This document shows positions 8,239-17,934 of a stretch of 64,000 bases of DNA, one piece after another. Source of the DNA: an uncultured Flavobacteriaceae bacterium (GTDB taxonomy: Bacteria > Bacteroidota > Bacteroidia > Flavobacteriales > Flavobacteriaceae); contig CALSUE010000001.1 of NCBI GenBank assembly GCA_943789455.1, positions 437,001 through 501,000 on the forward strand, read 5' to 3'. Numbering within the stretch: the first letter of the stretch is position 1; each line of letters starts with the position of its first letter. The position numbers were made by a program, and so were the translations under genes. The notes under the pieces are model-generated. The model was given only the letters and a program-made list of their open reading frames with translations, was not told the DNA's origin and searched no databases.

Positions 8239-9693
8239 TTATATTTTTTCAAAAAGCACAACAGTTTCAATATGTGATGTATGTGGAAACTGATCAACCA
8301 AACTTATTTTTTTAATTTCATAACCATGGTTCATCATTTCTACAGTATCTCTTGCTTGAGTTGCAGGATTACATGAAACATATACTATTCTTTCGGCGTT
8401 AATCGCAATGATTTTTTTAAGTGTTTTAGGAGCAATACCTGCACGGGAGGGGTCCAAAATAATTGTTCGAATTTTATTTTTATATTCAGGATGTTCATAA
8501 AGAAATTTCCCTACATCTGCTGTGTAAAATTTCAATCCATTTATGTGATTTCTTTTAGCATTTTTTATAGCATCTTTGATGGCAGAGGCAACAATATCTA
8601 CTCCAATAATTTTAGCATTAGTACTTCTTGAAGCTAAGATTTGACCGATAGTACCCGTTCCACAAAATAAGTCCATAACAATTGTATTGTCAATGGCTTT
8701 TTTATTTTCTAGGGCATAATCAATTACTTTAGTATATAATTTCTCTGCAGATTTTGGATTGGTTTGAAAGAAACTTTTCATACTAATTTCAAAATTCAAT
8801 CCTAATAATTCTTCAATAATCTTATCCTCTCCCGAAATCAATTGACTTGTTCCTGCAGTTGCAAGAGTTCTATCACCTGTTTCATCATTAATTGAATGTA
8901 AAAGCCCTGCAAACCGATCTTTGAAAATATCTTGCAACAACTTGGAAAAAGCGTTCAAGTCAAATTTAGGAAGATCGTAAGATGTTGTAACTAAATTAAA
9001 TAAAAGATGATTGGTCTTATAGGATTTTCTAACTACAAAATAACGAAAAAAACCTGCTCTTTTAGGGCCATGCCATGGAGCTAAACCACTTGCTTCACAA
9101 TACTTTCTTATAGTGCTTATGTTATTCTCAACTAAGGCATCAAACAATCCAGAGTCTTTCTCTAAATTATCTCCCATCCACCAAACACCGCGTCTTTTGA
9201 AGCCTAAAGTAAAAATATCAATATCTGTTTTATTTACTCTATCATAACCAATAGCAGAAAAGCCATATTCCATTTTATTCCTGTAATGAAATACATTTGG
9301 TGAAGTTACCAATTCATCAAAAAGCTCATCTATATTAGGAACTTTACCGATACGTTTGAATAGCGATAAAGTACTTTCTTTCTTGTAGCGATGTTGTAAC
9401 TCTATAGGCAATTGAATGTAGGGAGCGCCAGGAATATCTTGGTAAGGAACAGAAATTTCATCATCAGAATTTTGTAGAACGTCAATTAAATTACATTCAG
9501 CATAATTCTTTGTAGATTTTTTAACTTGAGCTTTTACCCTTTGTCCAGGAATTGTGTTCGGAACAAATACAACAAACACACCTTCTTCAGATCTTATTCT
9601 AGCGATACCTTTTCCTCCAAAGGCATAATCCTCAATTGTTAGTTCTAATATTTGTCCTCTTTTAACAAATTTATTCCGTTCTCTTTTTGGCAT
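8239..9693 (-). CDS. rlmD: 23S rRNA (uracil-C5)-methyltransferase, RlmD/RumA type
   Basis: 484 residues. An N-terminal TRAM RNA-binding domain (GQILELTIEDYAFGGKGIARI) is followed by a central RNA-binding part and a SAM-dependent methyltransferase domain. Key motifs: MDLFCGTGTIGQIL (SAM site), IIGVDIVASAI, ILDPSRAGIAPKTLKKI (D-P-x-R-x-G) and VYVSCNPATQARD (catalytic Cys in SCNP). The iron-sulfur CxxxxxCxxC cluster near the N-terminus of E. coli RlmD is not obvious here, so the exact target uridine is inferred. Followed on the same strand by the dehydratase and DUF6452/DUF6048 genes. Confidence 0.87.
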   Translation of the reverse strand: MPKRERNKFVKRGQILELTIEDYAFGGKGIARIRSEEGVFVVFVPNTIPGQRVKAQVKKSTKNYAECNLIDVLQNSDDEISVPYQDIPGAPYIQLPIELQHRYKKESTLSLFKRIGKVPNIDELFDELVTSPNVFHYRNKMEYGFSAIGYDRVNKTDIDIFTLGFKRRGVWWMGDNLEKDSGLFDALVENNISTIRKYCEASGLAPWHGPKRAGFFRYFVVRKSYKTNHLLFNLVTTSYDLPKFDLNAFSKLLQDIFKDRFAGLLHSINDETGDRTLATAGTSQLISGEDKIIEELLGLNFEISMKSFFQTNPKSAEKLYTKVIDYALENKKAIDNTIVMDLFCGTGTIGQILASRSTNAKIIGVDIVASAIKDAIKNAKRNHINGLKFYTADVGKFLYEHPEYKNKIRTIILDPSRAGIAPKTLKKIIAINAERIVYVSCNPATQARDTVEMMNHGYEIKKISLVDQFPHTSHIETVVLFEKI

Positions 9694-9758
9694 ATGTAGT
9701 CATAATAATATGTTTAGCAAAATTAATAAAACATATCAATTACAGATAGAAATAGTAA

Positions 9759-9766
9759 TAAATTTG
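9759..9766 (+). promoter_or_regulatory. Candidate -7 box of rocD
   Basis: TAAATTTG fits TAnnTTTG. If used, transcription starts near 9771 and rocD has a 5' leader of about 208 nt. No second box nearer the gene fits the consensus. Confidence 0.4.
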
Positions 9767-9796
9767 ATGCAATTGATATGAATAATATTTCTTAAA

Positions 9797-9959
9797 TTGC
9801 GACTCTCAGGGATGATTTCTTTCCCACGCTGAATTTTTGAATCTTTCGAAAAGATAAAGGTAGATAAGGAATGGTTATTTCACTCGCAAAAGCGAGATTT
9901 AATTATTACGTTTATTTCTCTATAAAGATGTAAACAATGCTTTGAAATACTTAAAGCAT
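9797..9959 (+). promoter_or_regulatory. Hairpin-rich leader upstream of rocD
   Basis: No convincing gene lies between 9694 and 9978. On the plus strand several inverted repeats are stacked: a GCG/CGC plus GGGA/TCCC stem (9799-9829), ATCTTT/AAAGAT (9841-9855), CTCGC-AAAA-GCGAG (9883-9896) and ATGCTTT/AAAGCAT with a 9-nt loop (9937-9959) ending 19 nt before the start codon. The last could sit over the ribosome-access region. I do not recognise a known riboswitch. The density of stems in an AT-rich spacer suggests a structured leader, but this is inference. Confidence 0.35.
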
Positions 9960-9978
9960 AAACCTTAAATTATTTTAA

Positions 9979-11259
9979 ATGGCTGTTTTAGAACACATAA
10001 CTTCGCAACAAGCGATTGAATTAGAAAATAAACATGGTGCCCACAACTATCATCCACTTCCAGTGGTTTTAAGTAGAGGAGAGGGTGTTTATGTTTGGGA
10101 CGTAGAAGGTAAAAAATATTATGATTTTTTATCTGCTTATTCAGCAGTAAATCAAGGGCATTGTCACCCTAAAATTGTAAATGCTATGGTAGCTCAAGCC
10201 AAAACATTAAGTTTGACATCTAGGGCATTTTATAATGACGTTTTAGGTACTTACGAAAAATATGTTACAGAGTATTTTGGTTTTGATAAAGTATTACCAA
10301 TGAATACAGGTGCTGAAGCTGTTGAGACTGCCTTAAAACTATGCAGAAAGTGGGCGTATGAAGTTAAAGGAATTGATGAGAATAAAGCTGAAATAATTGT
10401 TTGTGAAAATAATTTTCATGGAAGAACAACCACAATTATTTCTTTCTCCAACGATCCGGTTGCAAGGAAGAATTTTGGCCCATTTACAAATGGATTTATT
10501 AAAATTGAATATGATAATATAGCCGCCTTAAAAAATGCACTTGAGAATAATAAAAATGTTGCAGGATTTTTAGTAGAACCCATTCAGGGTGAAGCTGGAG
10601 TTTATGTTCCATCTGAAGGGTATTTAGAAAGTGCAAAAGCACTTTGTGAGGAATATGGAGTATTATTTATAGCTGATGAAGTTCAAACGGGAATAGCAAG
10701 AACAGGAAGATTACTAGCTACTTGTGGTAATTGTTTGTGTGAGGATAAAAATTGCTCTGGTACTCCTGATGTTAAACCAGATGTCTTAATTCTTGGAAAA
10801 GCGTTAAGTGGAGGAGCATACCCAGTTTCAGCAGTACTCGCTAATAATTCTATTATGAATGTTATTAAGCCGGGTAACCATGGATCTACTTTTGGAGGTA
10901 ATCCTATAGCAGCTTCAGTTGCTATAGCTGCATTAGATGTTGTGAGAGATGAAGATTTAGCTGAAAACGCCGACAGGTTAGGTAAGATTTTTAGACATGA
11001 ATTGTCTTTATTTGCTGAAGATAATAAATGGATCAAAAAAGTTAGAGGGAAAGGTCTTTTAAATGCCATTTTAATTAACGATACTGAGGACAGTACCACA
11101 GCTTGGGACATCTGTATAAAATTAAGAGATAATGGCTTGTTAGCAAAACCAACTCACGGAAATATTATACGTTTTGCTCCACCTTTGGTTATGAATGAGA
11201 ATGAATTGTTAGATTGTATTTCTATTATTAAAAAGACAATTTTAGACTTTGAAAAATAG
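9979..11259 (+). CDS. rocD: Ornithine aminotransferase
   Basis: 426 residues, class III aminotransferase, PLP-dependent. Transfers the delta-amino group of ornithine to 2-oxoglutarate giving glutamate semialdehyde, linking arginine/ornithine and proline. Motifs: [70 protein letters not shown] (PLP-ring Asp) and [15 protein letters not shown] (Schiff-base Lys near residue 274). Unusual: residues 249-259 hold C-x2-C-x-C-x4-C (C249, C252, C254, C259), placed between the DEVQTG motif and the catalytic Lys. Monocistronic, with its own terminator. Confidence 0.92.
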   Translation: MAVLEHITSQQAIELENKHGAHNYHPLPVVLSRGEGVYVWDVEGKKYYDFLSAYSAVNQGHCHPKIVNAMVAQAKTLSLTSRAFYNDVLGTYEKYVTEYFGFDKVLPMNTGAEAVETALKLCRKWAYEVKGIDENKAEIIVCENNFHGRTTTIISFSNDPVARKNFGPFTNGFIKIEYDNIAALKNALENNKNVAGFLVEPIQGEAGVYVPSEGYLESAKALCEEYGVLFIADEVQTGIARTGRLLATCGNCLCEDKNCSGTPDVKPDVLILGKALSGGAYPVSAVLANNSIMNVIKPGNHGSTFGGNPIAASVAIAALDVVRDEDLAENADRLGKIFRHELSLFAEDNKWIKKVRGKGLLNAILINDTEDSTTAWDICIKLRDNGLLAKPTHGNIIRFAPPLVMNENELLDCISIIKKTILDFEK

Positions 11260-11265
11260 TTAACT

Positions 11266-11286
11266 AGTGTTCAAAACACTTTTTTT
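11266..11286 (+). terminator. Intrinsic terminator after rocD
   Basis: AGTGTT-CAA-AACACT, a 6-bp perfect stem with a 3-nt loop, followed directly by a run of T. Only 7 bp after the rocD stop. Confidence 0.7.
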
Positions 11287-11331
11287 ATAATTAAAAATAT
11301 TAATATAAATTTTTTTAAAAAACCTTTTAAA

Positions 11332-13494
11332 ATGAAACAAATTTTAAAGTTTAGTGCATTGATATATGTTATTTTTGCATCAGGATGTAAATCAGATATA
11401 AAAATGAATAAAGACGTGAAAACGCCTAAAGCAGAAATACAAGCAAAGTCATTAACTATTCACAACTCGACAAGAATAGATAATTATTTTTGGATGCGTT
11501 TAACAGACGAACAAAAAACAGCAAAAAATAAAGATGCTCAAACTCAAAAAGTTGAAGCATATCTAAATTCTGAAAATGAGTATTTTGATCAAGTAACAGC
11601 CTCTACAAATAACTTCCAAAAAGAACTTTTTGAGGAAATGAAAGGTAGAATAAAAGAAGATGATACTTCAGTTCCATATTTTAGAAATGATTATTTTTAT
11701 ATAACACGCTTTGAAAAGGGAAGTCAATACCCAATTTACTCAAGAAAAAAAGAGAACCTAGAAGCAAAAGAAGAAGTTCTTTTTGATGTCAACAACGAAG
11801 CAGAAGGTTATGAGTATTTTCAGTTAGGAGGTCTTAATGTAAGCCCAAATAATACTTTGGTAGCATTTGCAACTGATACTGTAAGCAGAAGACAATACAC
11901 CATTCAAATTAAAAACTTAGAAACAGGTAATATTTTAACTGATAAAATAGAAAATACTACTGGAGGATCTGTTTGGTCAAATGATAATAAAACTCTTTTT
12001 TACACAAAAAAAGATCCTTTAACTCTTCGTAGTTCATCAATTTATAGACATATACTAGGAACAGATGCATCAGAAGATGTAATTGTTTATGAAGAAAAGG
12101 ATGAAACGTATAGTACTTATGTATATAAAACTAAATCTCATAAATTTATTGTTATTGGTAGTTCAAGTACTTTATCCTCTGAATTTAGAATTATTTCTGC
12201 AGACAAACCCTATGGAGATTGGAAGATTATTCAACCTAGAGAAGATAATTTAGAATACAGTTTAGCTCATTATGGAGATTATTTTTACATACAAACAAAC
12301 AAAGATGATGCTATCAATTTTAAGTTGATGAAAACACCAGTAAATAAAACTACAAAAGAGAACTGGGTTGATGTTATACCTCATAGAAAAGAAACTTTAC
12401 TAGAAGATGTTTCCATATTTAAAAATTACTTAGTTATAGAGGAGAGAACACAAGGTTTAGGAAAGATTAGAATAAAGACATGGGATGGCAAAGAAGATTA
12501 TTATTTACCTTTTGATGAAGAGACGTATTCTGCAGGTGTATATGCAACACCTGAATTTGATACAGAAGTTATTCGTTATTCATACAATTCCATGACTACT
12601 CCAAACTCTGTGATTGATTTTAATATGAGAAATCAAACTAAAGAAGTTAAAAAAGAACAAGAAGTTTTAGGAGGGAAATTTAATAAGAGTAATTACAAAA
12701 GTGAGCGTGTATGGGCAACAGCAAGAGATGGTAAAAAGGTTGCCATTTCTCTAGTTTACCATAAAGACACGGAATTAAATAAAGATACGCCTTTATTACA
12801 ATATGCTTATGGATCCTATGGTTACACTATTTCTGATGGTTTTTCTACAACTCGATTAAGTTTATTAGATAGAGGTTTTGTATATGCTGTAGCTCACATT
12901 AGAGGAGGTCAGTATTTGGGTAGAGAATGGTATAATGATGGGAAAATGATGAACAAAAAGAATTCATTTTTTGATTTTATTGATTGTTCAAAATATTTAA
13001 TTGAAAATAAGTACACCTCAGCGAAACATTTATATGCGATGGGGGGCTCAGCCGGTGGTCTTTTAATGGGAGGTGTAAGCAATTTAAATCCAGAACTATA
13101 TAATGGTATTATAGCTGCAGTTCCTTTTGTTGATGTTATTTCTACGATGCTAGATGAATCTATACCACTTACAACAGGAGAATTTGACGAATGGGGTAAT
13201 CCTAAAGAAAAAGAGGCTTATGATTACATGTTGTCATATTCACCTTATGATCAAGTTGAAGCTAAAGATTACCCAAATATGCTAGTAACTACAGGTTATT
13301 TTGATAGTCAAGTTCAATATTGGGAGCCAGCAAAATGGGTGGCCAAATTAAGAGAAGTTAAAACAGATAAAAATGTTTTACTATTACATACTAATATGGA
13401 TGTTGGACATGGTGGTGCCTCCGGACGTTTTGACTCCTTAAAAGAAACTGCAATAGATTATACATTTCTCCTAGCTTTAGAAAACAAACTATAG
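11332..13494 (+). CDS. S9A serine peptidase (oligopeptidase B/prolyl oligopeptidase type), lipoprotein
   Basis: 720 residues. The N-terminus (MKQILKFSALIYVIFASGC) is a lipoprotein signal with lipobox ASGC, so the enzyme is probably envelope-anchored. Residues ~30-430 form the beta-propeller gate; the alpha/beta-hydrolase domain follows. Catalytic residues: Ser573 in MGGSAGGLLMG, Asp near 659 (YFDSQVQYWEP), His near 692 (VGHGGASGRF). The IRGG segment (AHIRGGQYLGREWY) and the family W-x-x-R-x-L-type N-terminal motif (YFWMRLTDEQ) match oligopeptidase B-like enzymes. Cleaves short peptides, by family after basic residues. Confidence 0.88.
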   Translation: MKQILKFSALIYVIFASGCKSDIKMNKDVKTPKAEIQAKSLTIHNSTRIDNYFWMRLTDEQKTAKNKDAQTQKVEAYLNSENEYFDQVTASTNNFQKELFEEMKGRIKEDDTSVPYFRNDYFYITRFEKGSQYPIYSRKKENLEAKEEVLFDVNNEAEGYEYFQLGGLNVSPNNTLVAFATDTVSRRQYTIQIKNLETGNILTDKIENTTGGSVWSNDNKTLFYTKKDPLTLRSSSIYRHILGTDASEDVIVYEEKDETYSTYVYKTKSHKFIVIGSSSTLSSEFRIISADKPYGDWKIIQPREDNLEYSLAHYGDYFYIQTNKDDAINFKLMKTPVNKTTKENWVDVIPHRKETLLEDVSIFKNYLVIEERTQGLGKIRIKTWDGKEDYYLPFDEETYSAGVYATPEFDTEVIRYSYNSMTTPNSVIDFNMRNQTKEVKKEQEVLGGKFNKSNYKSERVWATARDGKKVAISLVYHKDTELNKDTPLLQYAYGSYGYTISDGFSTTRLSLLDRGFVYAVAHIRGGQYLGREWYNDGKMMNKKNSFFDFIDCSKYLIENKYTSAKHLYAMGGSAGGLLMGGVSNLNPELYNGIIAAVPFVDVISTMLDESIPLTTGEFDEWGNPKEKEAYDYMLSYSPYDQVEAKDYPNMLVTTGYFDSQVQYWEPAKWVAKLREVKTDKNVLLLHTNMDVGHGGASGRFDSLKETAIDYTFLLALENKL

Positions 13495-13516
13495 TTATTT
13501 CTAAGTTTTAAATATA

Positions 13517-14554
13517 ATGACAAGAAACAATGGTATTTATAATAACTTAATCGAATTAGTAGGTCAAACACCTATAGTTCAATTAAATATGATTACTAAC
13601 AACTTTCCAGGAAAATATTTTGCCAAACTAGAAATGTTTAACCCTGGTCAATCTCAAAAAGATAGAATAGCACTTCATATTGTTGAAAATGCCGAGAGAA
13701 AAGGAATATTAAAAGAGGGAAGTACCATTGTTGAAACAACTTCAGGTAATACTGGTTTTTCACTTGCTATGATTGCTATGGTTAAAGGTTATAAATGTAA
13801 ATTGGCAGTAAGTGATAAATCTTCACCAGATAAAATAGATGGCCTAAGAGCTATGGGTGCAGAAGTGTTTGTTTGTCCAGCCAATGTTCCTACAGATGAT
13901 TCCAAGTCTTATTATGAGGTAGCCAAAAGAATTCACAAGGAAACACCTAATTCAGTTTATATTAATCAATATTTTAATAGCCTTAATATTGATGCACATT
14001 ACGCTACAACTGGTCCAGAAATATGGAATCAAACCAACGGAAAAATAACCCATTTGGTGGCAGCAAGTGGAACTGGTGGTACAATTTCTGGCACAGGTAA
14101 GTATTTAAAAGAACAAAACCCCGAAATAAAAATTTTAGGAGTTGATGCTGTTGGATCAGTAATAAAAAAATATCATGAAACTGGAGAATTAGATAAAAAT
14201 GAAATTAAGCCTTATAAAATTGAGGGGTTAGGTAAAAATTTAATTCCAAGTGCTACAGATTTTTCAGTCATTGATGTTTATGAAAAAGTAACTGATAAAG
14301 ACGCTGCATACAAAGCAAGAGAAATCATTAAAAACGAAGGAATATTCCCAGGGTATACTTGTGGAGCTGTTATGCAAGCAACTGAGCAATATGCAAACAA
14401 GGGAATGTTTGATAATGATAGTTTTGTGGTTTTAATATTTCCAGATCATGGATCTCGTTATATGAGCAAAATATATAGTGATGATTGGATGAAAGAACAA
14501 GGTTTTTATGACCCCAAATTACCTCAAAATAAGCCCTCAACTTATATTAAATAA
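13517..14554 (+). CDS. Cysteine-synthase-like beta-replacing enzyme; candidate cysteate synthase
   Basis: 345 residues, fold type II PLP enzyme of the CysK/CysM/CBS family. Lys of [12 protein letters not shown] (about residue 48) is the Schiff-base lysine; [12 protein letters not shown] binds the substrate carboxylate; [14 protein letters not shown] binds the PLP phosphate; EGLGKNLIP and GYTCGAVM complete the core. The C-terminal ~60 residues ([22 protein letters not shown]) resemble the CBS-type end. The gene lies 22 bp after the peptidase and 121 bp before an alpha-oxoamine synthase. That pairing matches sulfonolipid synthesis, where a CysM-like enzyme makes cysteate from O-phosphoserine and sulfite. 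Ordinary cysteine synthase remains the alternative. Confidence 0.8.
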   Translation: MTRNNGIYNNLIELVGQTPIVQLNMITNNFPGKYFAKLEMFNPGQSQKDRIALHIVENAERKGILKEGSTIVETTSGNTGFSLAMIAMVKGYKCKLAVSDKSSPDKIDGLRAMGAEVFVCPANVPTDDSKSYYEVAKRIHKETPNSVYINQYFNSLNIDAHYATTGPEIWNQTNGKITHLVAASGTGGTISGTGKYLKEQNPEIKILGVDAVGSVIKKYHETGELDKNEIKPYKIEGLGKNLIPSATDFSVIDVYEKVTDKDAAYKAREIIKNEGIFPGYTCGAVMQATEQYANKGMFDNDSFVVLIFPDHGSRYMSKIYSDDWMKEQGFYDPKLPQNKPSTYIK

Positions 14555-14675
14555 TTTAAAACAACAATAGTAATTTTATTTTAAGCATCTTTAATCAAGA
14601 TTATTTTATTTGAATAACTCCTTAAAATTCTGTTACTTTGCAGGCTTAAAATCACGTTATAAATAAATATTTTAG

Positions 14676-15932
14676 ATGATGACTAACGATCTATTTGATA
14701 GAATTAAAGCAGATAAAGGTCCACTTGGAAATTGGGCAGATAAAGCAGAGGGATACTTTGTTTTTCCTAAGTTAGAGGGTCCAATATCTAATCGTATGTC
14801 TTTCAATGGAAAGAAGGTAATAACTTGGAGTGTTAATGATTATTTAGGCTTGGCAAATCACCCTGACGTTTTAAAAGTAGACGGAGAAGCAGCTATAGAG
14901 CACGGAATGGCTTATCCAATGGGAGCTAGAATGATGTCTGGTCATACTAAATATCATGAACAATTAGAAAGCGAGTGTGCTGAATTTGTAGGCAAAGAAA
15001 AAGCTTATTTGCTAAATTTTGGTTATCAAGGCATTATGTCTGCAATAGATGCCTTAGTCAGTAAAAATGATATTATAGTTTATGACGTAGATACTCATGC
15101 TTGTATTATAGACGGTGTTCGTTTACATCCAGGAAAACGTTTTGTATACAGACATAATGATATGGAAAGTTTTGAAAAAAACATGAAAAGAGCCGTTAGA
15201 ATGGCTGAAAAAACTGGAGGGGGAATTTTAGCAATTTCTGAGGGTGTTTTTGGAATGAGAGGTGAACAAGGACGGTTAAAGGAAATAGTAGCGCTCAAGA
15301 AAAAATATAATTTTAGATTATTAGTTGATGATGCTCATGGTTTTGGAACTTTGGGTGAGGGAGGTAGAGGAACCGGTTATGAACAAGGAGTTCAAAATGA
15401 TATCGATGTATATTTTGCAACCTTTGCTAAATCTATGGCTGGTATTGGTGCTTTCTTAGCTGGTGATAAAGATGTGATTCAATTTTTACAATACAACATG
15501 CGTTCGCAAACTTTTGCAAAAACATTACCAATGGCAATGGTAAAAGGGGCATTAAAGCGATTAGATATGATTCGTACGATGCCTGAGTTAAAGGATAAGC
15601 TTTGGGAGAATACTAATTCTCTTCAATCTGGTTTACGCTCTGCTGGATTTGATTTAGGAACAACTCAAACATGTATCACTCCTGTATTTTTAAAGGGTGA
15701 TGTTCCCGAGGCTATGGCTTTAGTTCATGATTTAAGAGAAAATCATGGTGTATTTTGTTCTATAGTAGTTTACCCTGTAATACCTAAGGGGTTAATAATA
15801 TTGCGTTTAATACCAACTGCTACACATACACAGGAAGATATAGATGAAACTATTGTTGCATTTTCTGCAATTAGAGATTTATTAGAAAATGGAACGTATA
15901 AAAAAATTGCAGCTTCAATGATGGAAGCATAA
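14676..15932 (+). CDS. Alpha-oxoamine synthase: candidate cysteate acyltransferase (capnine) or serine palmitoyltransferase
   Basis: 418 residues (M1 or M2 as start). PLP enzyme of the family that condenses an amino acid with an acyl thioester and releases CO2. Motifs: TWSVNDYLGLANHP, the (A/C)-x-x-x-G-A-R-M-M-S-G-H loop, DVDTHACIIDGVRL, LLVDDAHGFGTLGEGGRGTG (PLP-ring Asp) and FATFAKSMAGIGAFL (catalytic Lys near 252). The substrate cannot be read from the motifs alone. A cysteine-synthase-like gene directly upstream favours cysteate as acceptor (3-keto-capnine, sulfonolipids). Serine palmitoyltransferase and 2-amino-3-ketobutyrate ligase are alternatives. A TAnnTTTG-like box (TTACTTTG, 14653-14660) precedes it. 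Ends at a shared terminator. Confidence 0.83.
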   Translation: MMTNDLFDRIKADKGPLGNWADKAEGYFVFPKLEGPISNRMSFNGKKVITWSVNDYLGLANHPDVLKVDGEAAIEHGMAYPMGARMMSGHTKYHEQLESECAEFVGKEKAYLLNFGYQGIMSAIDALVSKNDIIVYDVDTHACIIDGVRLHPGKRFVYRHNDMESFEKNMKRAVRMAEKTGGGILAISEGVFGMRGEQGRLKEIVALKKKYNFRLLVDDAHGFGTLGEGGRGTGYEQGVQNDIDVYFATFAKSMAGIGAFLAGDKDVIQFLQYNMRSQTFAKTLPMAMVKGALKRLDMIRTMPELKDKLWENTNSLQSGLRSAGFDLGTTQTCITPVFLKGDVPEAMALVHDLRENHGVFCSIVVYPVIPKGLIILRLIPTATHTQEDIDETIVAFSAIRDLLENGTYKKIAASMMEA

Positions 15933-15960
15933 TTTAAAATAATAATAATTATTATACATA

Positions 15961-15988
15961 AAAAAACCATCATTTTTGATGGTTTTTT
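15961..15988. terminator. Bidirectional intrinsic terminator
   Basis: A perfect 12-bp inverted repeat AAAAAACCATCA-TTTT-TGATGGTTTTTT between two convergent genes. Both strands end in a T run, so it can stop transcription of the oxoamine synthase from the left and the helicase from the right. Confidence 0.9.
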
Positions 15989-16008
15989 TATGTAAGAAAT
16001 ATTTAGTT

Positions 16009-17835
16009 TTATCTTCTTTCTCTTCGCTTTCTTCCAAATCCAGAAGGTCTTCTATCGCTACTAGAATTTCTGTCAGGTCTATCTCCACCTGTTCTTGAAG
16101 AACTTCTACTTCGATCACTTCCTTCACTTCGTCGACTTCCAGATGATTTTTCAGAATTTCTTCGTCTACCAAAACCACCATCTTTTTTTCCGAAAGATTT
16201 TTTACCTCGTCTTCCACCACCACGTTCTTTTTTTGTGATTTCGATATTGACACCTCTACCACTAAATTCTGGTTGGTTTTCTGCAAAAGAACTTAAGGTT
16301 TGTTCTTGAAACTTTTTATCAATTTCGAAAAAAGAAAAAGTATCTAAAATATCAATGGCTCCTATTTCTATATTATCTGTAATTTTTTGATCGTTAATTA
16401 ATCCAATTAATTTAGCGGGGTTTAAACTGTCTTTACGACCAATATTTATAAAGAAACGAGTCATATTTTCATCAACAGATCGTCCTCCTCTAGAATTATC
16501 TCTACTAGATAAATCATTTAAATCCTTAGCATTCTCATAATAAGATAAAAATGAATTAAATTCTAATGAGACAAATTTTTGGATTAATTCTTCCCTTGTT
16601 AAGCCTTCTAACTTTTCATAAATACTTGGCAGAAATTCTACAATTTCACTTTCTTTTACCTCAATAGCATTAACTTTATCAATTAAATGCATTAATTGGT
16701 TTTGGCAAATTTCTTTACCGCTTGGAACTTTCCCAAGAATAAACTTTTGTTTAATAATACGTTCTATAGCGCCAATTCTTCCTTTTTCTTTATTACTTAC
16801 CAAAGCAATAGAAATTCCTGTTTTTCCAGCCCTACCAGTTCTACCACTTCTATGTGTGTAGTTTTCTATTTGATCAGGTAGTTTATGATTGATTACATGG
16901 GTAAGACTATTTACATCTAACCCACGAGCTGCAACATCTGTAGCTACCAATATTTGTACCGTTTTCTTTCTAAATTTACCCATTACAGAGTCTCTTTGAG
17001 CCTGAGATAGCTCACCGTGAAGTGCATCGGCATTATATCCGTCCTTTATTAAATTATCCGCAACTTCTTGAGTTTCTCGTCTAGTTCTACAAAAAATTAT
17101 TGCATAAATATCAGGATTTAAATCAGCAATCCTTTTTAATGCTTGATAACGTGTTCTTTCAGTAACTAAATAATACTCATGACTAACTTTATCTGTACCA
17201 CTATTCTTTTGACCCGAGGTAACCTCTACAGGCTTGGTCATATAGTTTCTTGCAATTGCTTCAACCTCTTTTGGAAATGTTGCAGAAAATAATAGAGTTT
17301 GCTTAGTTTCAGGAGTAGCTTCTAAAACTTTATCTAATTCATCTTTAAAACCCATGTTAAGCATTTCATCTGCTTCATCTAAAACCAACCATTCAACATT
17401 GCCAAGCTTTAAAGCTCTTCTGTTAATTAAGTCTACTGTTCTTCCTGGGGTACCAACAACAATTTGAGCACCTCTTTTAAGACCTCTTATTTGTTCTTCT
17501 ATATTAGCACCACCGTAAACAGTAACTACTTTTATATTAGGCATATGTTTTGCAAATTCTTTTATATTGTTTCCTATTTGAACAGCTAGCTCACGGGTAG
17601 GAGATAAAATAATTGCTTGGGTATTTTTACTGTTTTCATCTGCTAATTGTAAAATTGGCAAACTAAAAGCAGCAGTTTTTCCAGTTCCTGTTTGTGCAAA
17701 TGCTTTTAAATCGTCTGTTGAAGATATAATTTGAGGAATTGCTTTCTCTTGAATAACAGTAGGTTTTTCATATCCTAAATCTGTTAATGCTCTAATGATA
17801 GGTTCTTTTAAACCTAATTCTAAAAATGTTGACAT
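16009..17835 (-). CDS. DEAD-box RNA helicase of the DeaD/CsdA type
   Basis: 608 residues. All helicase motifs are intact: Q motif (PTVIQEKAIP), AQTGTGKTAA, PTRELAVQ, GTPGR, VLDEADEML, SATFP, ATDVAARGLD and HRSGRTGRAG. A DbpA-like RNA-binding domain (MTRFFINIGRKDSLNPAKL, about 470-540) follows, then a low-complexity tail rich in Arg, Gly and Ser (about 555-608) typical of RNA chaperoning. Unwinds short RNA duplexes in ribosome assembly and mRNA decay, often at low temperature. The predicted promoter implies a ~95-nt 5' leader. Confidence 0.93.
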   Translation of the reverse strand: MSTFLELGLKEPIIRALTDLGYEKPTVIQEKAIPQIISSTDDLKAFAQTGTGKTAAFSLPILQLADENSKNTQAIILSPTRELAVQIGNNIKEFAKHMPNIKVVTVYGGANIEEQIRGLKRGAQIVVGTPGRTVDLINRRALKLGNVEWLVLDEADEMLNMGFKDELDKVLEATPETKQTLLFSATFPKEVEAIARNYMTKPVEVTSGQKNSGTDKVSHEYYLVTERTRYQALKRIADLNPDIYAIIFCRTRRETQEVADNLIKDGYNADALHGELSQAQRDSVMGKFRKKTVQILVATDVAARGLDVNSLTHVINHKLPDQIENYTHRSGRTGRAGKTGISIALVSNKEKGRIGAIERIIKQKFILGKVPSGKEICQNQLMHLIDKVNAIEVKESEIVEFLPSIYEKLEGLTREELIQKFVSLEFNSFLSYYENAKDLNDLSSRDNSRGGRSVDENMTRFFINIGRKDSLNPAKLIGLINDQKITDNIEIGAIDILDTFSFFEIDKKFQEQTLSSFAENQPEFSGRGVNIEITKKERGGGRRGKKSFGKKDGGFGRRRNSEKSSGSRRSEGSDRSRSSSRTGGDRPDRNSSSDRRPSGFGRKRRERR

Positions 17836-17934
17836 ACTGTGTTTTTTGTTGATCCACAGACGCCCACCTGTAAATCCTAATTTATATTACGACTTGATTA
17901 TTAAGAAATATAGTAGTTTCAATTAAAAATCGTG

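Noticed and set aside
10683..11111. 142-codon minus-strand frame within rocD
   Set aside because: Antisense to conserved rocD sequence, no signal or motif; shadow of the real gene.
15915..16286. Minus-strand open frame of 123 codons, very acidic
   Set aside because: Lies inside the low-complexity Arg/Gly/Ser tail of the helicase gene in another frame and runs over the shared terminator; composition is explained by the tail codons.
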